From: Pseudarthrobacter oxydans
GTDB taxonomy: Bacteria > Actinomycetota > Actinomycetes > Actinomycetales > Micrococcaceae
Direction of reading: 5' to 3'
DNA: 64,000 nucleotides
Assembly (NCBI RefSeq): GCF_030812335.1
Contig: NZ_JAUSSN010000001.1
Location: forward strand, 496,001 to 560,000
Below are positions 17,839 through 26,470 of this stretch, piece by piece. The notes under the pieces are model-generated. The model had not been told where the DNA came from, ran no database searches, and was given only the letters and a program-made list of their open reading frames with translations. The translations under genes and the position numbers were made by a program. How positions within the stretch are numbered: position 1 is the stretch's first letter; each line of letters starts with the position of its first letter.

Positions 17839-18711
17839 CTAGCCTGTAGGGGTCAGGCCCGTCATTTCGGCGCTGACGTTCCATAGCTTTGCGGCGGTGG
17901 CCGCGTCGTAGCTGGCGGCGGAGGAACGGCGGGGAGTGCGTTTGGCGAAGAAGCGGCCGCTTACCTGTGCGAGGTCGGGGGCGGAGGCGATGTGGATCGA
18001 CGTTGCGGCACCTTGGGCTGTTGTCAGCATGAAGGGGCGCAGTATCGGGACGAGCAGCCGCTGGGCACGGCCCGGGTCTTCGGCGCCAAAACCAGTGCTC
18101 ACCATCCCTGGATGCAGGGCATTCGCTGTGACGTCGGTGCCGTGAAGCCTTCGGTCCAGTTCGTACGTGAACAACAGGTTCGCGAGTTTGGACTGGTTGT
18201 AGGCCCGGGCGCCGGAATAGGCGTGCTCGCCCTGGAGGTCGTTGAAGTTGATGCGGCCCATGGCTTGTGCGTTGGAGGACACGGTGACCACCCTTGCCGG
18301 ACCGCTCAGCTGCAGCCGCTTCAAGAGCAGGTTGGTGAGCAGGAACGGTGCGAGGTGGTTCAGGGCGAATGTGTGCTCGAGTCCGTCGGCTGTGGTGTGT
18401 CGGGTGTTCCAGTATCCTCCGGCGTTGTTGATCAGGACATCAATGCGCGGGAAGGCGGTGAGCAGCTCGTCGGCCAGCGACCGTAATTGGGTTTGGGAGG
18501 ACAGATCGGCGAAGAAGGCGTCCACCTTGCCGCTTCCTGCTGCGCGGATCTCTTTGGCAGTTTCGTCCGTGCGTTTGGGATCGCGGCCGATGACGATGAC
18601 ATGGGCCCCCATCATGGCCAGGCCGTGGGCGGTTGCCCTGCCGATGCCACCGGTGGCGCCGGTAACGACCACCGTCTTGCCGGTCATCGGCTTGCTGTGC
18701 CCGTGCTGCAT
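17839..18711 (-). CDS. Short-chain dehydrogenase/reductase
   Basis: A 290-residue SDR. The cofactor loop is TGATGGIGRA, the structural motif is NNAGGYW, and the active site has Ser in VVTVSSNAQ and Tyr-Lys in YNQSKLANLL. It is longest in similarity to retinol dehydrogenase-like SDRs, acting on an unknown carbonyl or alcohol. ATG 18711 has AGGA just upstream; the frame remains open into the preceding gene, but that extension has no SDR character. It follows the MDR gene by 85 bp and should share its TetR-controlled promoter. Confidence 0.88.
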   Translation of the reverse strand: MQHGHSKPMTGKTVVVTGATGGIGRATAHGLAMMGAHVIVIGRDPKRTDETAKEIRAAGSGKVDAFFADLSSQTQLRSLADELLTAFPRIDVLINNAGGYWNTRHTTADGLEHTFALNHLAPFLLTNLLLKRLQLSGPARVVTVSSNAQAMGRINFNDLQGEHAYSGARAYNQSKLANLLFTYELDRRLHGTDVTANALHPGMVSTGFGAEDPGRAQRLLVPILRPFMLTTAQGAATSIHIASAPDLAQVSGRFFAKRTPRRSSAASYDAATAAKLWNVSAEMTGLTPTG

Positions 18712-18796
18712 GATCCTGCTCGTTTCGTGTGGGCTGACCGTGTTGGTGTAACTTGCGAGTGTTGCGGCGGGGTTCGCTGGCTCATGATCTACATCC

Positions 18797-19825
18797 TTAT
18801 CCGGCAACGGTGATGGCAATCTTGCCCCGAACGTCTCCCGCTTCGAGACGCCGCATGGCGTCCGGAACCTCTGCAAGGGCGTACTCCCTGTCGACACTTG
18901 GCTTCACCTCACCCGCCTCGATGAGAGAAGTGAGCCGTTCGAGGTCGCTGGCGCGTTCCTTGGAAGCGAGCATGGTCAGGCGCTGCCGCGCGAACATGGA
19001 AAACAACGGTGCCCGCAGGCTCCGTCCGAAGCCTCCCGTCCAGCTGCCGCCTTCCTCGCCTCCGACGATGACGGCCGTCCCGGTCGGCGTGAGGGCGCGG
19101 CGCAGACGTGACAGCGGCGGGTTCCCTCCGATGTCGAGGATCAGGTCGAAGAGACGCGTTCCGTCGGCGAAGTCATCCTGCGTGTAGTCAAGTGCGCGCT
19201 CGGCTCCGAGGGAAAGCACCAAATCGGTCTTCCCTGCGCTGCTCACGCCGGTGACTTCCGCACCGAGGGACCTGGCCAGCTGGACGGCGTAGGTGCCGAC
19301 GCCGCCTGAGGCGCCCAGGATCAGGACCTTCTGCCCGCGTTCCACCCGCCCGGCGTCGAGGGCCTGAAGGGCGGTGCCGGCCGAGATCGGGACCACTGCT
19401 GCCTGTTCGAATGACAGGTTTGACAGCTTGTGGGCCAGCTTGTCCTCCAGCACCGCGGCGTACTCGGCGAATGATCCTCGGGACATCCCGTACACCGCGT
19501 CCCCGACGGCGAACCGGGACACGGCGGAACCGACGGCGACGACCGTGCCGGCGACATCGATCCCGGGAACCGGGTTCTTCGGCCCCCGGAATCCGAACCC
19601 GAGAATGCGCAGGAGGTACGGGCGGCCCGTCATCATGTGCCACGTTCCGCGGTCCAGGCCGGCGGCGTGCACGCGGACCAGTACTTCATTCTCAGCGATC
19701 TCCGGACGGGCGGTCCGGTCGTGACGAAGGGCCTCGACTGTGCCGTACTGGTCCTGCACGATGGCCTCCATCGTGTCGACGGTTCCTTGCTTCTGCGCGG
19801 CCCCCGCGCTCCTAAGGTTTGTCAT
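18797..19825 (-). CDS. Zinc-independent alcohol dehydrogenase/quinone oxidoreductase (MDR family)
   Basis: A 342-residue MDR enzyme. The N-terminal GroES-like fold has VLVRVHAAGLDRGTWHMM, and the Rossmann domain has VLILGASGGVGTYAVQLA. The zinc ligands of classical alcohol dehydrogenases are absent, which fits an NADPH-dependent quinone or enone reductase. ATG 19825 has GGAAGGA six bases upstream. Together with the SDR downstream it forms a redox pair, probably for detoxification of reactive carbonyls or quinones (inference), divergent from a TetR regulator. Confidence 0.88.
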   Translation of the reverse strand: MTNLRSAGAAQKQGTVDTMEAIVQDQYGTVEALRHDRTARPEIAENEVLVRVHAAGLDRGTWHMMTGRPYLLRILGFGFRGPKNPVPGIDVAGTVVAVGSAVSRFAVGDAVYGMSRGSFAEYAAVLEDKLAHKLSNLSFEQAAVVPISAGTALQALDAGRVERGQKVLILGASGGVGTYAVQLARSLGAEVTGVSSAGKTDLVLSLGAERALDYTQDDFADGTRLFDLILDIGGNPPLSRLRRALTPTGTAVIVGGEEGGSWTGGFGRSLRAPLFSMFARQRLTMLASKERASDLERLTSLIEAGEVKPSVDREYALAEVPDAMRRLEAGDVRGKIAITVAG

Positions 19826-19848
19826 GCTGGTTCCTTCCAATCAGCTTG

Positions 19849-19885
19849 CCTTACTAAGTAAGGTCAATGTATCGTACTTAGTACG
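19849..19885. promoter_or_regulatory. Two palindromic operators in the MDR/tetR divergent promoter
   Basis: CCTTACTAAGTAAGG (19849-19863) and CGTACTTAGTACG (19873-19885) are palindromes sharing the core TACT(A/T)AGTA, with centres 23 bp apart. They sit between the two divergent starts and are the expected sites for the TetR protein encoded alongside. Confidence 0.75.
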
Positions 19886-19922
19886 AAAGAGCTATAGGCT
19901 CAACAAAAATTAGGGAGTCTGG

Positions 19923-20606
19923 ATGCCTGCAGGAGCGAACCCCGGCCGTCCCCGGCTCAGCCGGAGCCTGGTGTTGCGCAGCGCTGTTGCCGTCGCCGAC
20001 GGCGGCGGCATTGGCGCCTTGACGATGCGCTCACTGGCCGACGCGCTCGAGGTCAAGCCAATGTCGATCTACCACCATGTCGCCAACAAGGATGAGGTCC
20101 TTGACGGCATTGTCGACATCGTCTTCAGTGAGATCGAGCTGCCGGCGATCGGCGGCGAGTGGCAGCCCGGGATGCGGCGGCGGGCCGCCTCGGCCCGTGC
20201 TGCGATGCGCCGTCATCCCTGGGCGATCGGCCTCGTGCAGACACGCACAAGCCCCGGACCGGCGACACTGAAGCACCACGACGCCGTCATCGGCACCCTG
20301 CGCGAAGCAGGATTTTCGGTGGAAATGACGGCCCATGCTTTCGCCCTGATAGATGCCTACGTGTACGGCTTCGCACTTTCCGAAGCCACCCTGCCCATCA
20401 ACGGCCCCGAGACGGTCATCGAAGTTGCCGGGAAAATGATGGATCAGTCCTCCCCGAAGGACTACCCCTACCTCACCGAGTTCTCCATCGAACATGTCAT
20501 GAAGCCCGGCTACGACTACGGCCGGGAGTTCGAGTTCGGACTGGATCTGGTCCTTGACGGCCTCGCGAGATTGCATCGTCGCGGCATCGGCCCCCGACAC
20601 ACCTAA
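19923..20606 (+). CDS. TetR family transcriptional regulator
   Basis: A 227-residue repressor. The N-terminal helix-turn-helix reads GALTMRSLADALEVKPMSIYHHVANKDEVLDGI, the TetR signature, and the C-terminal helices resemble the tetracycline-repressor ligand domain. It is divergent from the MDR-SDR pair, with paired palindromic operators between them, so it most likely represses both units until an unknown ligand binds. GGGAGTCTGG precedes the ATG. Confidence 0.9.
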   Translation: MPAGANPGRPRLSRSLVLRSAVAVADGGGIGALTMRSLADALEVKPMSIYHHVANKDEVLDGIVDIVFSEIELPAIGGEWQPGMRRRAASARAAMRRHPWAIGLVQTRTSPGPATLKHHDAVIGTLREAGFSVEMTAHAFALIDAYVYGFALSEATLPINGPETVIEVAGKMMDQSSPKDYPYLTEFSIEHVMKPGYDYGREFEFGLDLVLDGLARLHRRGIGPRHT

Positions 20607-20784
20607 CCGTCTGCGAAGTTTTTCCGGGAGGGCTGCATGGCTCATTCCGCCGGAACTGTCCGCGGGCTCCCGGGTTACGGCTTTCGCCGCTGTGACGGCT
20701 GCCTTTGATGTCCGCTATTGACATATTTCCGCACGAAGCACAGGGTTTGCACAGCGTACAACTCCCCGGAAAGTGCGGCGCGCC

Positions 20785-21573
20785 ATGTCATCAACTCCGA
20801 CGAATAGCAGCCTCAAACGGGTAACCGGGGGGCTCTTTACGCTCAGCGCCGTCGCCTTCGCCGCGGCGGCGACTACGCTTTCTGCCACTTTTGACTGGCC
20901 GGATATCCTACGGGAACCAGCAAGTGTGGTGCTGCCGGCTTTTGCCGCCGGAGGCGCGGGCCTGGTCTGGACCTGGTTCGCGACCGCCTGGACCTACGGG
21001 CTCCTTGCCGTACCGGTCCTGCTGCTTCCCGCCGTCCTGGGTCTCCGGCAGGATCCGGTCATGCGGGTTGCCACCTATGCAGGCGCCGCCTCCGTCCTCC
21101 TGTCGCTCATCGGGTTCTTGCGGTGGGTGTTCGTCGTCCCACAACTGGCCAGTTCCTACACCGCCGGTGACCCCGCGACTCAAACCGCGGTAGCGGCCGC
21201 CTGGACTGCTCAGCATCAGTTCGGCGGGGCGCTGCTGGGAGAACATCTGGGACAGCTGCTCGTCATCGCCTGGTCGGTAAGCCTCAGCGCGATCATCCTG
21301 CGCCGCCGGATCCTGCCGCGGTGGCTCGGAGCCACCGGCCTGGTCGCCAGTGCTCTCTATCTGCTCAACCAGGGTGACGTCCTCGCCACTGCCATCCCTG
21401 GATTTCCCGTCTGGGATCTAGCAGGCCTCCTCGGCAGCACAAGCTGGGGACTGTGGGTGGCGGCCCTCGGCATCTGCATCCTGGTACTTCCCGATCATGC
21501 CAAGAGCCTGCCAGCCGCCAAATCGGCCGAAACCACCTCCGCCACCACACCGACGAAACCCGCTCCGCTCTAG
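20785..21573 (+). CDS. DUF4386-like multi-pass membrane protein
   Basis: A roughly 262-residue protein with about six membrane segments (for example LFTLSAVAFAAAATTLSATF and LLAVPVLLLPAVLGL) and the internal pattern QHQFGGALLGEHLGQLLVIAW. The order of segments resembles the protein at 5894-6586, but function is unknown. ATG 20785 follows GGAAAG at a long spacing; an in-frame GTG at 20773 is an alternative. It follows tetR by 178 bp on the same strand and may have its own promoter. Confidence 0.7.
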   Translation: MSSTPTNSSLKRVTGGLFTLSAVAFAAAATTLSATFDWPDILREPASVVLPAFAAGGAGLVWTWFATAWTYGLLAVPVLLLPAVLGLRQDPVMRVATYAGAASVLLSLIGFLRWVFVVPQLASSYTAGDPATQTAVAAAWTAQHQFGGALLGEHLGQLLVIAWSVSLSAIILRRRILPRWLGATGLVASALYLLNQGDVLATAIPGFPVWDLAGLLGSTSWGLWVAALGICILVLPDHAKSLPAAKSAETTSATTPTKPAPL

Positions 21574-21713
21574 GCCGCGGAACCCGGAAAACCGTCCGTG
21601 CCCTAAGCGCCGGGACGCTGAAGCAGATTCTCATGACGCGGCTCCCGCTGGCGCAGTGGGCGCGGCACACGGTCCCGGCTCAACTCGCGTATCGCTTGCC
21701 AGAGAGTGAAATC

Positions 21714-22412
21714 ATGACACCCGCGACCGTTTTCCCCTCCCCGCCAATGCGCCGAACCCGGTGGCTCGTACCGGCCGCCCTGATACTCCTCAGCCTCGTC
21801 CCGGTAGTCGCCGGGGCAGCGCGTCTGACGGACCTGACAGGAGGTGAGATAACGGAGGATAACGCGCGGTTCTTCGATTCGCCGATCCCCGTACTGATCC
21901 ACATACCCGCTGTCACCGTGTACCTCCTGCTCGGGGCGTTCCAGTTCTTGCCCTCGCTTCGACGGGGCAAGCGCGGCAAACCCAGTTGGCACCGCATAGC
22001 CGGACGCATTCTCGTCCCCACCGGCCTGCTTGCTGCCCTGTCCGGCCTGTGGATGGCGGTCTTCTACGATCTCCCACCCCTGGACGGGCCGCTCCTTCTC
22101 GTCCTTCGACTGGTCTTTGGGTCCGCCATGGTGGTGTTCATAGTCCTGGGATTCATCGCCGTACGGCACCGGGAATACGTCCGGCACAGTGAGTGGATGT
22201 CCCGGGCGTACGCCATTGGCATTGCTCAAGGAACGATAGTTGTCGTGACCATTCCCTGGATCCTTCTGGTAGGACCCGTCGACGAGCTTACCCGGGCGCT
22301 GCTGATCGGGGCATCATGGGTACTCAGCTTGGCGGTGGCCGAATACTTCATCTACCGCCGCGCCCAAGGACCTGCGCGACCTTCGCGGATTTCGGCGCGG
22401 GCCGCACACTGA
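21714..22412 (+). CDS. DUF2306-like membrane protein
   Basis: A 232-residue protein with six or seven hydrophobic segments. The layout is that of DUF2306 proteins: an N-terminal segment, an exposed loop (LTGGEITEDNARFFDSP), HIPAVTVYLLLGAFQFLPSLR, a WHRIAGR motif and HSEWMSRAYAI. Function is unknown. ATG 21714 starts just before the first membrane segment and follows the previous gene by 140 bp. It may form a unit with the DUF4386-like gene. Confidence 0.75.
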   Translation: MTPATVFPSPPMRRTRWLVPAALILLSLVPVVAGAARLTDLTGGEITEDNARFFDSPIPVLIHIPAVTVYLLLGAFQFLPSLRRGKRGKPSWHRIAGRILVPTGLLAALSGLWMAVFYDLPPLDGPLLLVLRLVFGSAMVVFIVLGFIAVRHREYVRHSEWMSRAYAIGIAQGTIVVVTIPWILLVGPVDELTRALLIGASWVLSLAVAEYFIYRRAQGPARPSRISARAAH

Positions 22413-22541
22413 CCATGCGAAAGCATTACTTCACAGGTGGGCCAGTACCTCCGAGGTCGATGGGTCCGCAGCTGCAGCCTCCCGCGTACGAGAGAAGCCT
22501 GACCCCATGACCTCACCGCTGTGCTCTTGGCCCGTGGCGGT

Positions 22542-23503
22542 CTAGCTGCGAACTTGGAGCACCAGAGTAAAGTCGGCGTTCTGGGGCTTCAGCCGGTACG
22601 GCTCCAGGACCCCGGGTCCGCACGCCGCCGTCCCCACGTCCCCGCGCGTGGTCAATGTAGACGTAGGTGCGGCCGTCCGCAACCAGATCCGTGCGATGGG
22701 TCGCGGCGTTCAGGACGTCCAAGCTGTATGGCCTGACCGTCAGGGCGAAAGGGGGCGCCGGCAATTTCCAGCGTCCCGGCGTCGAGCGCTACAGAAGCGG
22801 CGCGCACACCGGAACGCGCCCCTGACTCCTGCGGTCGCACGTAGTCAACATCCATGCCCTCCAACGGCAACGTGAACCAGCGAGCCTTGGTACCCTGACC
22901 GGTATCGGGGTAGCTCTGGTGCGGCCCAAGGCCGAACCAACTCACGGTTTTGGCCTCGGTCTCCAGCACGAGTTCGAGTCCGATCCGCGCCCACTCGACG
23001 ACGTAGCCGGCATTGGTCCAGTCCCCGTCTGGATGAACCCTCGTCCGGAGGCCCACCTTGTCTCCGTCGCTGTTCCACGAGTAGTCCACCAGGACGCCAT
23101 ACCGTTTGTCCGCCGCGGCCATGCGGGTCCGGACAGTCAGGACCTCCCCGCCGTCCGGTTCCGGCTCCGCGGGGATGCCGAGCAAGCGCGAATGCAGCCG
23201 GTTGAGTCCCGCCGCGCTCCATTGGTTGGCCAGCGGCTGCCGGTGTGGCCCGGTCCATTCGCTGCCCCGGTCAATGTCCGTGGGTACCCGGGGCCCGGTG
23301 GTGTTCGACCGAACCTCCGGTTTGCCCATTTCCTTCGGAACCATCCCCGTGAACGACTTTCCGCCTGACGCTGTGGCGGGCGTCAACTCCTCCAACCAAA
23401 CCGTAGTGGTCGGAAATCCGCAGGGCGGCCAATCCACGCTGAAGTTCGCGACCTTCCAGTCCACGAACATCAACCAGTACATCGCGATACCGGGGATGTT
23501 CAA
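22542..23503 (-). pseudogene. Decayed beta-galactosidase C-terminal (small-chain) domain
   Basis: On the minus strand the conserved end of LacZ-family beta-galactosidases can be read in three successive frames. Frame one gives PTDIDRGSEW, GLNRLHSRL, FGLGPHQSYPD and VRPQESGARSGV. After the run at 22748-22755 the frame changes to FALTVRPYSLDVLNAATHR and YVYID. Near 22645 it changes again to GDVGTAACGPGVLEPYRLK and ends at TAG 22542. Both shifts fit one-base insertions. The catalytic domains (about 700 residues) are missing, and the stretch above about 23310 is not recognisable. It is a 5'-deleted, frameshifted remnant. No galactose or lactose genes remain nearby. Confidence 0.8.
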
Positions 23504-23602
23504 GGATATGCGCCATCATGGGACCGGAGGTCCCGATCGCTCTTTCCCCGTGCGTCAACGCAGCGGGGCTTGCAGCGAACACACGGAAGGAATCACGGGC
23601 AC

Positions 23603-24238
23603 TCAGGGTTTGCAGGCCACACCCAGCACGTGGGCCAGCCGCGGGTTGCCGGGCAGTGCCGAAAAGCCGAAGCGCTCCAGAGCCCGCACCGTCAGGCCGG
23701 CGCCGGCGATCGAAGCGGCGGTGTTCCGGTTCGGATGACACCCGCCCGCCACCCGGCTCCACAGCGGCGTGACCAGGTCTTCGGCGGCCGCCAGTACGCG
23801 GTGTTCCGAACGGACATGCTCATAGAACAGCAGCAGGCCGCCCGGCCGCAGGACCCGCACCACCTCCGCCAGGGCAACAGACTGGTCCGCCACGCTGCAC
23901 AGCACCAGGCTGGAGACCACGACGTCGACCGAGGCGTCCGCCGCCGGCAGCGACTCCGCCACCCCGTCCACCACGGTGACCGGCACCGGCGCACGGGCCG
24001 CGGCGGCCCGGGCCAGCTCCCGGAGTGTGGGGTCCGGTTCGAGCGCCAGCACGCCCGTCACCTCGGCAGGGTAGAACGGGAAGGTGGCCCCGTAACCCGC
24101 CCCGATTTCGACGACGGCGCCGTGCGCGGCCTCCACCAGGCGCCGGCGGTGGTCCGAGGCCCCGCGGGCGTCCATCCGCGGACCCGCGCGGGCGAAGGAC
24201 CGCCCGAAGGACGGACGTCGGGGGTTGGTCTCCGGCAT
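23603..24238 (-). CDS. Class I SAM-dependent methyltransferase
   Basis: A 211-residue methyltransferase. Motif I is VVEIGAGYGATF, followed by ALEPDPTLRELA, DVVVSSLVLCSV and LRPGGLLLFYEHVR, the order of small METTL7/UbiE-like enzymes. The substrate is unknown. Its start lies 16 bp after the copper ATPase stop, so it is the last gene of the copper operon. Whether it methylates a small molecule for metal defence is not known. GTG 24247 is an alternative start. Confidence 0.85.
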   Translation of the reverse strand: MPETNPRRPSFGRSFARAGPRMDARGASDHRRRLVEAAHGAVVEIGAGYGATFPFYPAEVTGVLALEPDPTLRELARAAAARAPVPVTVVDGVAESLPAADASVDVVVSSLVLCSVADQSVALAEVVRVLRPGGLLLFYEHVRSEHRVLAAAEDLVTPLWSRVAGGCHPNRNTAASIAGAGLTVRALERFGFSALPGNPRLAHVLGVACKP

Positions 24239-24254
24239 GGGGGCCACCGTCCGG

Positions 24255-26381
24255 TCAGCCGACCTTGGCCGGATTGAGTTTCAGCCGCCGCAGCAGCTGG
24301 GCGTTGAGGGCCACCACAATCGTGGAGGCGGACATCAGCACCGCGCCGGCGGCCGGCGAGAGAACCACTCCGGCGAAGGCCAGGACGCCGGCGGCCAGCG
24401 GCACCGCAATGATGTTGTAGCCCGTGGCCCAGACGAGGTTCTGCCACATCTTCCGGTAGCTGGCCCGGGACAGGTCGACCATGGACAGCACCGCCCGGGG
24501 GTCGTTCCCGGCCAGCACCACTCCGGCGGACTCCACCGCGACGTCGGTCCCGCCGCCGATCGCGATTCCCACCTCGGCCCGGGCCAGGGCGGGGGAGTCG
24601 TTCACGCCGTCGCCCACCATGGCCACCCTGAGGCCGCGGGACTGGAGTTCGGCGACTTTCTTGTCCTTGTCGGCCGGGAGGACCTCGGCGAAGACCTCGT
24701 CGATATTCAGCTCGGCGGCCACGGCCTGGGCCACCTGTCGGGCGTCGCCGGTGATCATGGCGACCTTGATTCCGCGGTGCTGCAGGGCTGCGACCGCCTG
24801 ACGGGATTCCGGACGCACCGCGTCCTCCAGGCTCACGGCGCCCAGGACCGTGCTGCCGTCCACCACGTGGAGCACCGCCGCGCCCCGGTCCCGCCAGGCC
24901 GCCGTGGCGGCGGCCAGCGCCGGGGGTTCCTCCGCGCCCACTTCCCGGAGCAGGGCCGGGCCGCCCACCAGGACCGTCCTGCCGTCAATCGTGGCGCGGA
25001 CGCCGCGGCCGGTCAGGGAGGTGAAACCGCCCGCCTGCGGGAGCGGGAGCCCGCGCTCGCGGGCGGCCGCCACGATCGCGCGGGCCAGGGGGTGCTCGCT
25101 GTCGGACTCCGCTGCAGCGGCCAGTGCGAGCACGTCGTCCCGGTCGGTCCCGTCGGCGGCGGCAATGTCCTTGAGCTCCGGTTCGCCCTTGGTCAGGGTC
25201 CCTGTTTTGTCGAACAGCACGACGTCGACCGTCCGCATCCGCTCGAGGGCCATCCGGTTCTTGATCAGCACCCCTGCCCGGGCGGCCCGTTCCGTGGAGA
25301 TCGCGATGACCAGCGGGATGGCGAGGCCCAGGGCATGCGGGCACGCGATCACCAGCACCGTCACGGTGCGTTCCACGGCGTCGGGCATGCTGCCCAGCAG
25401 GGTCCAGGCGATAAAGGTGATGACGCCCGCCCCGGCGGCGAAGTAGAACAGGAAGGCGGCGGCGCGGTCGGCGAGGGCCTGGGCCCGCGAGGAGGAGGCC
25501 TGGGCCTCGGCCACGAGCCGCTGGATGCCGGCGAGGGCCGTGTCGTCGCCGATGGCTGTCACCCGGACGCGCAGGCTGTTGTCCGTGGCGATGGTTCCCG
25601 CGACCACGGGGTCGCCGGGGGAGCGAAGGACGGTCTTGGACTCGCCGGTGATCATCGATTCGTCGAATTCGGCCTGCCCCTCGATCACGGTTCCGTCCGC
25701 CGGCATCCGGGCGCCGGAACGAACCAGGATGGCGTCGCCGCTGCGGAGCTCGGACACCCTGACGGTTTCGGTTCCGGTCTCGGTGAGGCGTTCCGCCTCG
25801 TCCGGCAGCAGCGCCGCGAGGGCGTCCAGGGCGCCCTGGGCCGAGCCGAGGGCGCGCATTTCGATCCAGTGCCCGAGGAGCATGATGTCCACCAGCAGGG
25901 CCAGTTCCCACCAGAAATCGAGGTCGAAGCCCCCGATCCCCAGGGTGGTCACCCACGAAGCCGTGAAGGCGACGGTGATGGCCATGGCGATCAGCAGCAT
26001 CATCCCCGGTTTGCGGCTTTTGAGCTCATTCAGGCCGCCCTTGAGGAACGGCTGGCCGCCGTAGAAGAAGATGACAGTTCCCAGCACCGGCGGAATCCAG
26101 GCGGAGCCGGGAAAGACCGGCGCCTGGTAGCCGAGCAGGTGCCCGAACATGGGGCTGAAAAAGACCACGGGCACAGCCAGGGCCAGGGTCACCCAGAACC
26201 TGTTCTTGAACATCGCCACGCTGTGCCCGGCATGCTGGCCGTGGCTGTGGACCATGTGCTCGTCGTCCTGCCGGGGGCCGCGCATACCCATTGCCCCGTG
26301 GGGCTGGTGGGCGCTGTGTTCCGCCTGCGGGTGGCTCATTGGCTGGCCGCCGACAGCCTGGCTGCTGTGCCGGTGTTCCAT
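24255..26381 (-). CDS. copB: Copper-translocating P1B-type ATPase, CopB class
   Basis: A 708-residue metal pump. The N-terminus (1-55) is His/Met-rich instead of carrying CxxC domains. The membrane metal site is Cys347-Pro-His349 (VIACPHALG), which marks the CopB class. TGES lies in the actuator domain (ESMITGESKTVL), the phosphorylated residue is Asp391 in DKTGTLTKGEP, HP is in SEHPLARAI and the hinge is GDGVNDSPALA. It exports copper from the cytoplasm at the cost of ATP. AGGAG lies nine bases before the ATG. A CsoR-type operator lies 50 bp upstream, between this gene and the multicopper oxidase gene. Confidence 0.95.
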   Translation of the reverse strand: MEHRHSSQAVGGQPMSHPQAEHSAHQPHGAMGMRGPRQDDEHMVHSHGQHAGHSVAMFKNRFWVTLALAVPVVFFSPMFGHLLGYQAPVFPGSAWIPPVLGTVIFFYGGQPFLKGGLNELKSRKPGMMLLIAMAITVAFTASWVTTLGIGGFDLDFWWELALLVDIMLLGHWIEMRALGSAQGALDALAALLPDEAERLTETGTETVRVSELRSGDAILVRSGARMPADGTVIEGQAEFDESMITGESKTVLRSPGDPVVAGTIATDNSLRVRVTAIGDDTALAGIQRLVAEAQASSSRAQALADRAAAFLFYFAAGAGVITFIAWTLLGSMPDAVERTVTVLVIACPHALGLAIPLVIAISTERAARAGVLIKNRMALERMRTVDVVLFDKTGTLTKGEPELKDIAAADGTDRDDVLALAAAAESDSEHPLARAIVAAARERGLPLPQAGGFTSLTGRGVRATIDGRTVLVGGPALLREVGAEEPPALAAATAAWRDRGAAVLHVVDGSTVLGAVSLEDAVRPESRQAVAALQHRGIKVAMITGDARQVAQAVAAELNIDEVFAEVLPADKDKKVAELQSRGLRVAMVGDGVNDSPALARAEVGIAIGGGTDVAVESAGVVLAGNDPRAVLSMVDLSRASYRKMWQNLVWATGYNIIAVPLAAGVLAFAGVVLSPAAGAVLMSASTIVVALNAQLLRRLKLNPAKVG

Positions 26382-26431
26382 GATGCGCGCTCCTAGGGGA
26401 CGTTCCTCGCGAATTCGGATTCAGCTACACC

Positions 26432-26448
26432 ATACCCCCGGGGGGTAT
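26432..26448. promoter_or_regulatory. CsoR-type operator upstream of copB
   Basis: ATACCCCCGGGGGGTAT is a near-perfect palindrome of the TACCCC/GGGGTA type bound by CsoR-family repressors. It is placed between the multicopper oxidase stop and the copB start, so copB can be induced separately. Related sites occur before the CsoR-family gene at 63709. No csoR gene adjoins the copper operon in this window. Confidence 0.8.
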
Positions 26449-26470
26449 GCATGACAAGAGGTTTCCCGGC

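Noticed and set aside
26447-26470. csoR or small gene in the copper operator gap
   Set aside because: No frame with a ribosome-binding site; only the operator palindrome is present.
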